Part shown: positions 43,445 to 53,336 of the stretch, one piece after another | How the letters are laid out: the number at the start of each line of letters is the position of its first letter | How positions within the stretch are numbered: the stretch's first letter is position 1 | Assembly (NCBI GenBank): GCA_022264855.1 | Contig: JABYQU010000062.1 | Location: 124,001 to 188,000, forward strand | Direction: 5' to 3' | Origin: Lenzites betulinus | Taxonomy: Eukaryota > Basidiomycota > Agaricomycetes > Polyporales > Polyporaceae | Length of the DNA: 64,000 bases | Notes under the pieces: model-generated | Databases searched by the model: none | Told to the model about the DNA's origin: nothing | Seen by the model: only the letters and a program-made list of their open reading frames with translations | Position numbers and translations under genes: made by a program

Positions 43445-44766
43445 CTATGGAGTTTCTTGAGGGAGCACAACAAGTTTCTTAGCGCTGATCTGCCCGTCTT
43501 TCAAGCGCTCCAACCCGCTAGGAATGCCTGCGAGCCCCCCTGGAACAACATCGACAGCATTCGCCTGCAATAATGCGTGCGATCAATATTTGGTATGTGT
43601 GAGGCGATCCAGTGATCCGAATGGGCAGTCGGACAGACCTTGATGGTTCCCAGCGTGAGCCACGTTGTAAGCTCCCTGAATATCTCCGCCCCAGTCTCCC
43701 AGGTCTGCGGAAGGTACGCACTTCCCCGTAGGAACGCGACGTGCTTCCCAGAATCAGGCTCCTTCGATGCGAGAGGTATTGCGTCCGGCAAAAGTATTAC
43801 GAGGCGACCGCCAGGTGCAAGCCCTCTATAAGCCAGCGTCTGCGTTTCAGGCAGGGAGACGCCGTCAAAGGCAAACTGGAGCGGCTTTCCCTCTGTCAGC
43901 TTCGGAAGCTGCACCAGAGTTTCTTCGTTGGTGAGCGTACGATCAAGGACGTGTGTCGCGCCTAATGAATTGAGGAGGGCAGCATTGTGTGAGGATGCGG
44001 TGGTGATTATCGGATTGAATCCTGAAGCCTTCGCTAGTTGAATCGCTGTCACAGTTTCGTGAGTGGATGGATCATTACAAACAGAGCCGTGCGCACCGTA
44101 TTGTCCGATAGAAGAAGCACCACCGAGTATTAGTATGGGCTGCCCCGCATAAGCAAGCTTGCCGCCTTCACTCCACAGTGGCTTCAAGGCGAGGCTCTCC
44201 GCTTTGCTACGTTGATTGTAGAACCCAAGGGCCGCGCTGATCAGATTCACCGGGACGGTGGCAGCTGCCTCAAAGCTGATATCTTCTGGGATCTATGGGT
44301 CATGACTAAGTATAAGACACACGTGGGAAGGTAGAATCAGATACTACTCACTTTGGCAGCGAAGTGTGAGGGGATAGCGCAGAATTGCTGAAATGTCGCT
44401 CGCTCTGTAGCCGCTCGGGATCCTAAGAATAATCTGCACAATGCAGTTGAATGAGCATGCTCGCCACGTCCACATGATATCTGCTTACACCCTGTCTCCG
44501 ATTTGGAAGCCCGTGACGGACGCGCCGACTTCAACGACGACGCCTGCACCATCAGCGCCAGTGATAAATGGATATCCGGGAACCATCGAAGCGAAGACTG
44601 GCGAAGGTAAGGTGATCTTCCAATCGAGAGGATTTAACCCGGCCGCGTAAATCTTCACTAAGATGTCTGCTGGACCAGGTCGGGGAATAGAGAACTCCTT
44701 CACGACATATGTCTCGCCTGGAGCCGGGAGAATGAGGGCCTTCTGGGTAGTGCTTGTGGCGGACAT
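43445..44766 (-). CDS. MDR-family reductase-like protein, paralogue 7 (type B)
   Basis: Exons 44766-44489, 44433-44352, 44292-44097, 44045-43639 and 43564-43445 give 360 aa. Landmarks: LILPAPGETYVVKEFSIPRP, LNPLDWKITLPSPVFASMVP, GADGAGVVVEVG, LILGGASSIGQYAIQLAK, GATHVLDRTLTNEETL, GLERLKDGQISAKKLVVLP. It has the type B 82-nt second exon and 407-nt fourth exon; the second intron begins with a normal GTGAGT, unlike paralogue 5. It is the outermost gene of the four-gene cluster; beyond it lies transposon-rich DNA. Likely NADPH-dependent reductase, substrate unknown. Confidence 0.9.
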
Positions 44767-46086
44767 TTACTTGCTGGTTCCGTCCTATGGCGAGTGACGC
44801 AGGTCTGAAGGAGCTGAATAGCAGCTTTATACCGACCCTCTCAGGTGCCTACTCGAGAACCTTCAAGGTGGCATCTCTGACAACTGAATCTCTCACCGGT
44901 GCTGAGAAATCAGCACTGCACCCCGGACAGGATACAGTCAGCGAAGATACACACGCGCTGGTTGTTAGAAGTAACGAGGAAGAAAGCGGAAACACATCTA
45001 CCTGAAAGTCTCGTTCGCCTGCTGCTTACTAAGAAACTCGTGCAATGCTGACATTCTGACATGGGAATGGCAGTAAAATGTGTTCCCCTGGGCGCTCGAC
45101 ATTGTATGAGGTGGTACGAGCATCATGTTGATATCTGACCGCGGGACGCACGAATGGATGACAGCCACAACCTGGAGGCCTATTGCGACGGCCTGACACG
45201 CCTGGATAAGGGTCCCGTAGTCTTCCATTCATCTTGTACATGCGCTCATCCAGTATGGGATATCTTGTATATGCGAGAGATCCGACCTGGGGGAGACTAA
45301 CAGCCATTGTATATGCACAAGCCTCACTGAGGTAGGCTAGACGTCGTGGCGTTGATGATGTAGCAGCAGCCGCTCGTTCGTCTTCAATTGACTGAGACGT
45401 TAATGCAACAGACCAAAGAGACTAGTTGCAATGGCGCGTACACGAATGGCAGCAAGATGAATCAGTGTAAAACGGGTTTCGGAGCGATGCGCTTGTCACC
45501 GACGGCGCCAATTTACAGCTCTTGCCGAATTTAATGCGCCGCCAACTCCGACGACGCGCGATCACACTTTTCACGCAAAACACGCGAAATGCACGAACGA
45601 TGCAGGGCTCATGCAAAAGGTTCTGCTTGACATATATACATCTGTTGTCAGTAATTTAATGATGCATGGTGGTCTGGAAGTGTTTGCAAAGTACTCAGGA
45701 GGAGTACTAGCAGGTACAGCGTTAGAAAAAGCCGCCTGCCCGCTGCTTCGAGTACTATGGTTCACCAAAATTGTTCATCACTGGGCTTCAGGTGCTCTTG
45801 ACTGCTCGCCTGTTCTGAATTGTCTACACGCACACATTTACACTCCCTCTGGAAGGGCAATACGGACGACGACATGCCTGTCACGCTTCACTCACAGACT
45901 CAGCGTACAGCAGTCTCCGGCAGCTCCGAGGCAGGCGACTCCGACGTCGAAGACCGTGACAGTGACGACAAGTCGGTCTCCTCTGCACACACGGCGGTCG
46001 AAGTGGCAGCTGCCCACCGTAAGTGCCAGAGACTTGAGACCAACAACATATAAGTACTACTCACCGCCGGGTTGGACAACACCCGG
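44767..46086. other. Intergenic, no gene recognised
   Basis: 1.3 kb between the MDR cluster and a transposase relic. Frames are short and unconserved. The part after 45.9 kb continues the relic frame on the minus strand. Confidence 0.45.
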
Positions 46087-46672
46087 TCATAGAAATCCGA
46101 CCCATCCACGGACCCACGAACCACCCGCACCGTGAGGAGCCCCGGATCCAGGCTGAGTGCGGGAAGGCTGGTGTAACGTAGGACTTCTGCTACCCGCTCT
46201 CCTGCTGATGCTCGTCCATAAGTTGCGTTGCATTTGGTCGGCCATAAAGCGGGATATGATGTCAGCCTTCCACTGAGTCCTGGTGATCTCATCTCGTTGC
46301 GCTGCAGCCTTCTGAAGCTTCTTGTATGTGTAGCCAAAGGCGAGTAAAGAGCGCTGCAGCGTGCTGATAGAGACAGGCTGATCATGTTTGGCAGTTAGCC
46401 AGGAGATGATCTCGTCAAGGTAGAGAGAGGGAGAGGACAAGATGAGAGTGTGAAGATCCTCGAGAACAGTACAGCTCAGAGTGCGCCGGCGTCCTCGCAG
46501 AGCTGACCGAGGCTGAACATTGCCGAAGGACTGCAAAAGTACTGCGAGTCAACCTCTTGACGCTGTCGACAGAGACTCCGAGGATGTGGGCGACGCTGGG
46601 CACATTCGAGCCCGAGAGAACAAGGGCAGCAGCCCGTTCCTTCACATCCCTGCTGATCTTTCGGTTGACCAT
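46087..46672 (-). pseudogene. Tc1/mariner (IS630-like) transposase relic
   Basis: Read on the minus strand, the segment starts MVNRKISRDVKERAAALVLS and SVAHILGVSVDSVKR, a helix-turn-helix of IS630/Tc1-type transposases. A frame jump near 46540 leads to FGNVQPRSALRGRRRTL, then LYLDEIISWLTAKHDQPVS and AFGYTYKKLQKAAAQRDEIT, the second winged domain. After FMADQM the expected catalytic strand with its first Asp (VDE-type) is missing: the sequence jumps to YGRASAGERVAEVLRYTSLP and VVRGSVDGSDFYDRVL, which belongs further into the DDE domain. So the element has lost part of its core and at least one frame, and should be inactive. Terminal repeats were not found. Confidence 0.75.
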
Positions 46673-47925
46673 AGAGATATAGAGGAATTGAGCACGTCAA
46701 AGTGCAGACCGTACCGCGTCGCGCGAATTATGTATTTTGGGTGAATCGCGCGCTGTGTATACAAAAAAGCGCCCACGCATAGTTTTCGGTAAGAGCTGTA
46801 ACCCGGAAGTGAGTCGGAGCAGTGTCGGAGCGCCCTGGCGTCTCCTGGCGTGCACCCTCCGTCTCGACTCTCGAGCTCGCGCGGGGCCTTCACTGGCCTT
46901 CAGCACCCTTGACGACGGTAAGCTAGTATAACGTCCTACTCCTCAGGCCTTGGCACTCAGCACCGTCAGATCTGAAAGGACGCTCATTAATGGCTCCTAA
47001 ATCATCCAATTCTACGTAAACCGCCCCAGGCTTTTCCTCCGCCGATCGATGGTCTTCACTGGCAATAGCTCAATGCTCCTGGAGGACGGAGTCTCACATC
47101 CGGGGATATACCAATGCATGAGCTGTGCGCGCGGTCTGTGGATGATTTCGGAAGCAGATGGACATGTCTCATCGAAGCCTGTCCGTTGCATGAGCTGCGC
47201 GCCCTTACGTCAAAACGTGCGGCGGCGGTAATAGGTGCCATTTCTGCCACTCAACGCCCTCATTCTTTCCCCGGTAGTCCAGAAGCGGGCTCGGAAGAAA
47301 CAACGGAGTACCATAGCCTCACCCGATAAGTGTTCCTAGGCTCTATTGCTTGCAGACAAGAGTCCTCGTGAACCGAATATCACTGCCACACCTCCTATTG
47401 TCCATCGTGGAAACAAGGCCGAGTCCATGATACTAATAGCACAGCTGTCTGTTTGTACGTGTACCGGTGGCCGCAGCAGACATCCCTTGGCAATAGATTT
47501 GACGTCGCTCAAGTGGACAGCGCTCATCCTCCCTGTTGAGTGGAAACGCTGACTCGCTTGATTATATACCCTATTCAGCCGCAGATGCAGCCCTCAGCTG
47601 CAGCGTCGTGGACGGGACACCGAGACTGTGGACAGTCAAAGGAAAGCGTATGATATAGACCACTAGAGTGGAAATCCAAGAAAGCTCGGTGCTGCCCACG
47701 CCGCGGCGGCGCTGGCCCACGAATAGTAAGTCGCTTGTTGACTTGATCAGAAGAACATCATCTCCCATCAAGCCGCATTTGACACCGTTAGAGGGTCAGC
47801 GCTGACGCCGCCGAGCGTGGTATTCGTCGCCAAGATGCTTGCTATATCTGCAGTCCCCCGCTTGATGTCTTCCGTATACCCACTTATACCCGCCCTCAGT
47901 CGAATGACCCCCAGTTCGTCTTGCC
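46673..47925. other. Intergenic with no resolved gene
   Basis: 1.25 kb. The plus-strand stretch before 47.9 kb (with a GTAAGT donor-like site at about 47719) could contain small upstream exons of the next gene, but no continuous model was found. Confidence 0.35.
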
Positions 47926-49293
47926 ATGGCCCCGATATCGCACCTACTTCAGTTTGCGGCTCGGCAGCTTGAAAGCGAGCCAACGATTCCGGTGCCACTG
48001 CAAGACACAAATTTCTCGCTCGATTCCTCTGGTGTCGCAGGTTTCTTCGGTGGCGATGGCGCAGTGCAAGGTATGGGGACCGTCCACCTGTTCCGAGGAC
48101 GCCGTTGGTTTGGGTGGTACAACACTCCTGGGTCATACGAGATCGCGAAGCAGTACGGCCAGCTGGCCAATGCTCGCATCTGGGACGGCCTCTTTCCAGG
48201 ACCCAACCGCGACCCCGCGCAGCTCTTCGGGCTGGACGGAAAACATGGGCCTCGCTTCCTCGCCGCGCACTCGGGATCCGTCATCCAACGCAGTGGCCAC
48301 CCCGCATACCTCATCGCACGCAAAGCGCAAAGCATCGAGCGGCGCACCCCCATCCGCAATAGCCGTCGCGCCACCTGCGACTATACCGTGACCACAATCG
48401 ACCTCGCGCACGAGCCCCCGTTGTCGATCAAGCCCAGCCGTCGAAGGAGCCACCTGCCACTACTCGCGCTCATCCCGATAACCACCAGCGTCGCGGCGTG
48501 CGTGCTCTGCGCGCTGGTCGCGGACTGGTGGTGCTTCGCGAGCATAGCCCTGGGAATCCTCGCGAGCGGCGTCGCGTGCTTCGCGATTGGCTCCGGCCAG
48601 CTCACGTTCACCCACCCATCGCCCGCGGTCGGCGCACCGCCCGGCGACGGCGTCCTGCTTGACGATGAAGGCATCATCGTTCTCCGCGGGCGCGAAGGCG
48701 CCGTCAATTCCCTCACGCGCGGGCGCTTCTGCCTGCGGTTCGACGGCGAGCCGCGGTACAGCAGCATCGGCATGTGCTCGGTTGGCCTCACGCTCCAGTT
48801 CCTCCTGCAGCTGCTTTTTATTCCGCAGGGCACGCTCTTCGGCCAAGTCATGTTTGTTGCCACCCTCGGCGTCTCGTGGGCGTACAACGCGTATCTGTCC
48901 GTGCTCGACAAGGAGGATATCCAGACCGACATTCTCATGGACGTCCTTCACCTCTCCGAGCCCGAGCACATCCAAAAGTTCGAGTGCGGGACACGCACCG
49001 CCCAGGTCGTCTTCACTGCGCTCGCGCTGAACTCTCCGCGGCCCATGAAGCTACTTGACGAACTCCTGCCGAATGACACTCCGGTGTGGCAACGCTGGAA
49101 GCAGGTCCTCGAGAGAAAGCTCCTCAACGGAGAGCCCTTCACCGTTGTGCCTTCAGACCTTCACGCAGAGCCGGCGTTCTCGGATGAAGACCGAGAGCTG
49201 TTGAGGGAGCTCTTTATGGACGCCCAGGAGGCTTGGACGGGGTGGCAGACCGCTTGCTGCCAACGCGACTCGGAGTCCATTGACGAGAAGTAA
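47926..49293 (+). CDS. Multipass membrane protein of an Agaricomycete family of unknown function
   Basis: A single exon of 455 codons. The first 175 residues are soluble, with MGTVHLFRGRRWFGWYNTPG and LANARIWDGLFPGPNRDPAQ. Two hydrophobic segments follow at about 177-198 and 203-225, then a short loop with a degenerate acidic patch, and two more at about 281-300 and 307-327. The C-terminal 130 residues are soluble and acidic (KEDIQTDILMDVLHL, DEDRELLRELFMDAQEAW). I recall similar uncharacterised proteins in Agaricomycetes but no assigned function. ATG 47926 opens the frame in a favourable context (TTGCCATGG); additional small 5' exons cannot be excluded. It is the only apparently intact ordinary gene in the 45-64 kb part. 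Confidence 0.7.
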   Translation: MAPISHLLQFAARQLESEPTIPVPLQDTNFSLDSSGVAGFFGGDGAVQGMGTVHLFRGRRWFGWYNTPGSYEIAKQYGQLANARIWDGLFPGPNRDPAQLFGLDGKHGPRFLAAHSGSVIQRSGHPAYLIARKAQSIERRTPIRNSRRATCDYTVTTIDLAHEPPLSIKPSRRRSHLPLLALIPITTSVAACVLCALVADWWCFASIALGILASGVACFAIGSGQLTFTHPSPAVGAPPGDGVLLDDEGIIVLRGREGAVNSLTRGRFCLRFDGEPRYSSIGMCSVGLTLQFLLQLLFIPQGTLFGQVMFVATLGVSWAYNAYLSVLDKEDIQTDILMDVLHLSEPEHIQKFECGTRTAQVVFTALALNSPRPMKLLDELLPNDTPVWQRWKQVLERKLLNGEPFTVVPSDLHAEPAFSDEDRELLRELFMDAQEAWTGWQTACCQRDSESIDEK

Positions 49294-49650
49294 AACCTGT
49301 CGCATACGATTTATATGACCTGCCTCGATGTTAGCATCAATCGCGTAGATACAACCATTCACTCACGACTACGAAATACCTCCACACGACATACCATGAT
49401 GTAATATACACATATCTCAAGTCTTTTCCCGTCCTTGTATCCATGTTCCTTTTCGAGGTGCATAAACGCTTGAAATGGGATGTATAAACACGTGAACGTG
49501 ACCTCTTACTTTGAGACCTCGGCAGCCCGGCATGGGCCAGGCGCCACCTCGACGCGTCGACGGTCTAGCATTGTACGGACCTTCGTTTATACCCCTTCGA
49601 GCTCAGCAATTATAACAACGCGTTCTATTTCTCTCACATCGCTTTCCCGC
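49294..49650. other. Intergenic, no gene recognised
   Basis: 357 bp containing the 3' end of the membrane-protein gene and the former promoter of the MYND relic. Confidence 0.5.
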
Positions 49651-50852
49651 ATGTCTGGACCCAACACGCGTCTTGGTGAACGCGCCTGCGTTACCGCTGT
49701 CGAGCTCGACGGAAACACGCCCTTCTTTCCGAGCATGACTTTATATGTGAAGGGTCGCCTGCCTGTTTCCCTACCTCGACGACACGGACTACAGCAAGGA
49801 GAACAAGGAGAATAGCAGGTATCTTTCCCAGAATCCCTCCGACAAAGTCTTGGCTCGCGCTGCTAGAGGTGATATGGAAGCGTTCGTGGAGCTTGCTATC
49901 AGGTCAGTCCGAGTATATCTACCCCGGACGGGCTGCTTCGCTACCTCTTCAAACATCGAAGCTCATATTTATCTCGCTAAAGATACTAGTACCTCAGCGG
50001 GTGTGGAATGAGCAAGAGCCCAGAAGGTGCACTCTTCCAAGTCGACTTTCTCACCGATCCCAACCATGGCCATGGCCTTTATTTTGGCGACAGCGCAGGG
50101 CGTGAGCTCAAAGCCAAAGCACACTCCTGCGCAGCCAGGCCTATCTCGACAATGTCTTCATCGCCCCCGCGGAGCGCGCAACCCTCGCAGCAGACGAGCG
50201 TCGCTTCACGCGCTGGGACTCGTTGAAGGCCGGCATCAACGAACCCGCAGCCAGGTTCACGAACTTCACCAACGCCCTCCAGCACGCGAACGAGAGCGCG
50301 AAGCTGGGCCTCGTCTCGCCCGCAGTCCTGACCGCAGGGTTCCTGCTGCGCGACTTTGGCAAGGCTGCAGGGATCGACTTGTTGCAGATGACGCGCAGTG
50401 CCCTCTTTGGGCCGCTTTGGAAGACGGTAACGCGGAGGCTGGACGAATTGTATGCGGAAGAGCGTATCAAGCAAACGAAGATCGCGAGGAACCCCGCTGC
50501 GTATGTATGTGCTGCAGCAGGATGTGGCATCCGCGCGGAGGAGCGGGCTGCCCTTCGGAAATGTTCCGGTAGGTGCCCACCGGACCTCAAACCGCACTAC
50601 TGCAGCCCGGAGTGCCAGAAGAAGGTGAGTGCAAATTTTACTATACATGAGATACGATCCGAATTGCAGCAAGATTGGCCGAGGCACAAAGCCGTGTGCA
50701 AGCCAGGCTCGAAGGGCAGGCTGCCTGGTACCAGCGACCAGCCGAAAGCGGTCGCAACGATTGTCTTCCTCGTCCGTGTGCGAGGCTGGTTTACGAGCCT
50801 CCGGCCGTGTATGCATCACTCGAACCCTGAGACGGCCCAGCAGGCTCAGTGA
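49651..50852 (+). pseudogene. Frameshifted MYND zinc-finger protein gene
   Basis: The C-terminal part is clear: ERRFTRWDSLKAGINEPAAR, then a MYND-type finger with CAAAGCGIRAEERAALRKC, HYCSPECQKK and (after a 49-nt intron) QDWPRHKAVCKPG. MYND fingers bind Pro-rich peptide motifs. Upstream the protein must be read in three frames: MSGPNTRLGERACVTAVELD first, then YLDDTDYSKENKENSRYLSQ and ARAARGDMEAFVELAIR, then YLSGCGMSKSPEGALFQVDF, and after about 50140 AYLDNVFIAPAERATLAADE. At least two of these changes (near 49775 and 50140) are single-base shifts not explained by introns. The gene is therefore called a pseudogene; sequencing error is the alternative, though neighbouring genes are clean. Confidence 0.65.
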
Positions 50853-51041
50853 CATCTAAGTCTGTTTGAATGCGACGACGCTGGGCGGCGGGAGGCACAT
50901 CCTCGTAGTTGAACTCCTGTGGAATCGCCCGCTTGCGGCCAGTGTAGAGGCCAACAAACTTCTGATCACTAGCAAGCTCGGCCGGGTGCTGGTCGAGGTG
51001 GGTGTCGATAGCGCTGATGGGCTCGGCCGACGCTTGCGCAG

Positions 51042-51279
51042 TCGAAGCTGGTGGTGCTTGCGGTGGCAAACAAGATGGACCTCCCCGAGCGCGTCATGTC
51101 TGGGCGCGTGCGGCGTGCGCAGCCGTCTCGGTGCGTCCCCCATTCTGTCTCTTGCAGCCCGTCTCGTGCAGCATCAGGACACTGACCAGAAGCACATAGG
51201 TATAGTACGTATCAATTTCCAGCCGTACAGGACACCGCAGCTCGAGCAGATCGTGCATGTGCGCGGAAGCGCCGCACGT
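51042..51279 (+). pseudogene. orc1: ORC1 relic, AAA+ segment left of the CACTA insertion
   Basis: From 51042 the plus strand reads SKLVVLAVANKMDLPERVMS and GRVRRAQPSR, then after an intron of about 78 nt VRINFQPYRTPQLEQIVHVR. This is the Walker-B-distal part of the origin recognition complex subunit 1 AAA+ domain (family pattern VANTMDLPER...RxxFQPYxxxQLxxIV). The reading frame ends at the terminus of the CACTA element at 51280; the homology resumes at 58391. The AAA+ N-terminal half and the BAH domain are absent, so this was already a truncated copy or lost its 5' part. The preceding 190 bp carry an unrelated unidentified frame on the minus strand. Confidence 0.8.
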
Positions 51280-51298
51280 CACTGTGTGCCCGGAAAGT
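51280..51298 (+). repeat. Left terminal inverted repeat of the CACTA element
   Basis: CACTGTGTGCCCGGAAAGT, an exact reverse complement of 58367-58385. Confidence 0.9.
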
Positions 51299-51660
51299 TG
51301 CGAAATTCCGGACTTCAGAAAGTGATGAAAATGTCATGAAATCCATCACTTTACCTCGCGTTTTTCGCAACTTTGTGACTCGGGCGCTCGGATGGATCGG
51401 ACGACACGAGTGACGAAAGAAGTGACCTTTTTCCAAAGTTTACTTTCCTTTTCATCAGTTCTTCTTGTTGCTTGAAGTGACGGTTTTGGGCACTACTGTT
51501 AGTCGTGTTTTTCACAACTTTTCCAGAGCTCATGTTCACAAAGAAAAGTCATCAAAATGATCACTTTAGGTTGTGAAAGATATCGCTTTGCATGACGAAA
51601 CCCATCACTTTTAGTTGTGAAAGTCGGCACTTTGACCGTTACTTCCAGTTGCAGGCACCC
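51299..51660. repeat. Left subterminal repeat region of the CACTA element
   Basis: At least five copies of TCACTTT or its complement in about 360 bp, several within longer units of the form ATCACTTTTAGTTGTGAAAG (51570-51620 area). Such subterminal arrays bind the transposase accessory protein in plant CACTA elements. Confidence 0.65.
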
Positions 51661-51968
51661 CGGGCAGCAGGCAGGGGTCACGCTCGATTTAGCTCGCAAA
51701 TAATGTATTGACTAGGGAGGGGTAGGTGGTGAACAAGTAGAGACTGTGTTTGCATATGAAGAGAGCGTGTCTATAAGAGATGTGTCCGAGCGAGAACTCC
51801 GCAAACGTGCGCGCTGCCAGTGCGCGCCGGCGTGCACGCGGGCGCTCTTGTGTGTACGTACATATCAATACAGCGCCCGGGCGCTCGCCAAGTTGAAGTT
51901 GAACGTCGACGAAGGGCCCCACAAAGATCGCAAACCGAGCCGCAAGGCACATTCGGAAAGTGGTCCTC

Positions 51969-52846
51969 CTAGTCGATCTTGCGGTTGTATCTTGGCTTCT
52001 TGGGCATGACTCCCTTCTCGCGTGCATACCGACGAACATTTTGCATGTATCGGCCTGCGATGGCGGCCGTTGCCCAGTGGTGAGCATACCTATTCAGAAC
52101 CGGGTAAGCATCGGCCGCCTATAAGCATGCTGAGGGTAAGTTCTCGTCATGGCTGTTGATATAGAGGCTTCCTCACTGCGCTGAACATCTGTGACAGCTT
52201 GTGAGTATCTTGGTTACGGAAATCACATTGCCATTCGAGCTGAGCCGTGTGGACCAGAGTATGGACAAGGTACTGTAAGTGTTGAACACTACCGTCACTT
52301 TTGCACAGTTAGTTATGGAGTCTGGATTGCTTACTCGAATGTCACAGTACTCCTTGTCGGTTACCAGCGCTCCCAAGCTAGCCCGTATCTTCAATGTCTT
52401 CCCTTTGGGTACCCGGGGGCGTGGAATCTGCTGAGCCTTCGCAGCGTCTTGGGGTGCATGCTGAGTAGCTGCCATGGGAGCTGCTGCTGCCGCCATTGCG
52501 GCCCCCGCTGCTGCAGTGGCGGCAGCAGCAGCGGCATCGGCGGCAACAGCCTCAGCCGCCTCGAGCTGAGCTTGCGCATCCCGCAAGGCAGCAGTCTGTT
52601 CTTCGAGCTGGCGCTGGACATCTTCTAGTGCAGTGGTATTGACTTGCTGAGCTATATCAATAGGTGAGCATATGGGTCATACCCCGAGAGCCTAGCGTAC
52701 TCACATTGTTCTGCAGCGGCGAGCCGCGCGTTAGCTTCCTGAAGCTGCTCCTTGAGTTGCTTGGCCGTGGGGGCGCGCTTCTGCAAACAAGGATATACAT
52801 ATGATGATAATGTGCATAAACGGTGAGTAGGACGTACTGGAGGCAT
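51969..52846 (-). CDS. CACTA accessory protein with coiled coil, function unknown
   Basis: Exons 52846-52838 (9 nt), 52780-52705, 52651-52335, 52272-52177 and 52118-51969 give 215 aa. After MPP come KRAPTAKQLKEQLQEANARL and ALEDVQRQLEEQTAALRDAQ, a strong heptad coiled coil. A nearly pure Ala run follows (about residues 85-115), then RPRVPKGKTLKIRASLGAL. The C-terminus has QLEWQCDFRNQDTHKLSQMF and AADAYPVLNRYAHHWATAAI, ending in a basic KKPRYNRKID. It lies inside the element and is divergent from the transposase. In plant elements the second protein (TnpA-like) binds subterminal repeats; the coiled coil and basic tail fit such a role, but this is inference. Confidence 0.75.
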
Positions 52847-53336
52847 GCTGTATAGTAATGTGTGACTTGTCGTTGATGAATACAACAGCGACAGCACTAG
52901 CTTGGATGTTCCGGGCCCACTAGATGTGGTGCCGGTGGACGTCAACTCGGGATCCCACAATACAGCAGGCTGAGACGAGGCTTACCGTGTTGTGGGCAAG
53001 CAAGCAGAGTCGAAGTGAGTGTGCACAGTTCCGAGGGAGATTGTGGTGGTTTAATGACAAGGAATTTTTTCAGGTGTGCCCGTGCACGCGCGCGTGGCCG
53101 AATGCGAGCTGGTTAATACCTCTATATAGGGAGTGACTGTTTGATCGCTTACTTTTCAAATCGATGTTACTTCAAATTCAATCAGCCTTCAAGTTTGTGA
53201 CATGTTGTATGCACACGCGTCGACTCGCTTATGTTCATATGCCGCCGACATCACTCTCATTCGCCAGACAACCCGACACTTCTCGCTCAGTGTTCTGCTA
53301 TCTCATTTCCATTCTAACTGTCTCCCCCTCTGTGAC

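Noticed and set aside
19862..44766. The MDR genes as part of a polyketide or other secondary-metabolite cluster
   Set aside because: No synthase, terpene cyclase, P450 or transporter gene is present between or beside them in this window.
47926..49293. Antisense frames of the membrane-protein gene (for example 48460-48975 minus)
   Set aside because: They overlap a single long exon with consistent codon bias and show no family content.
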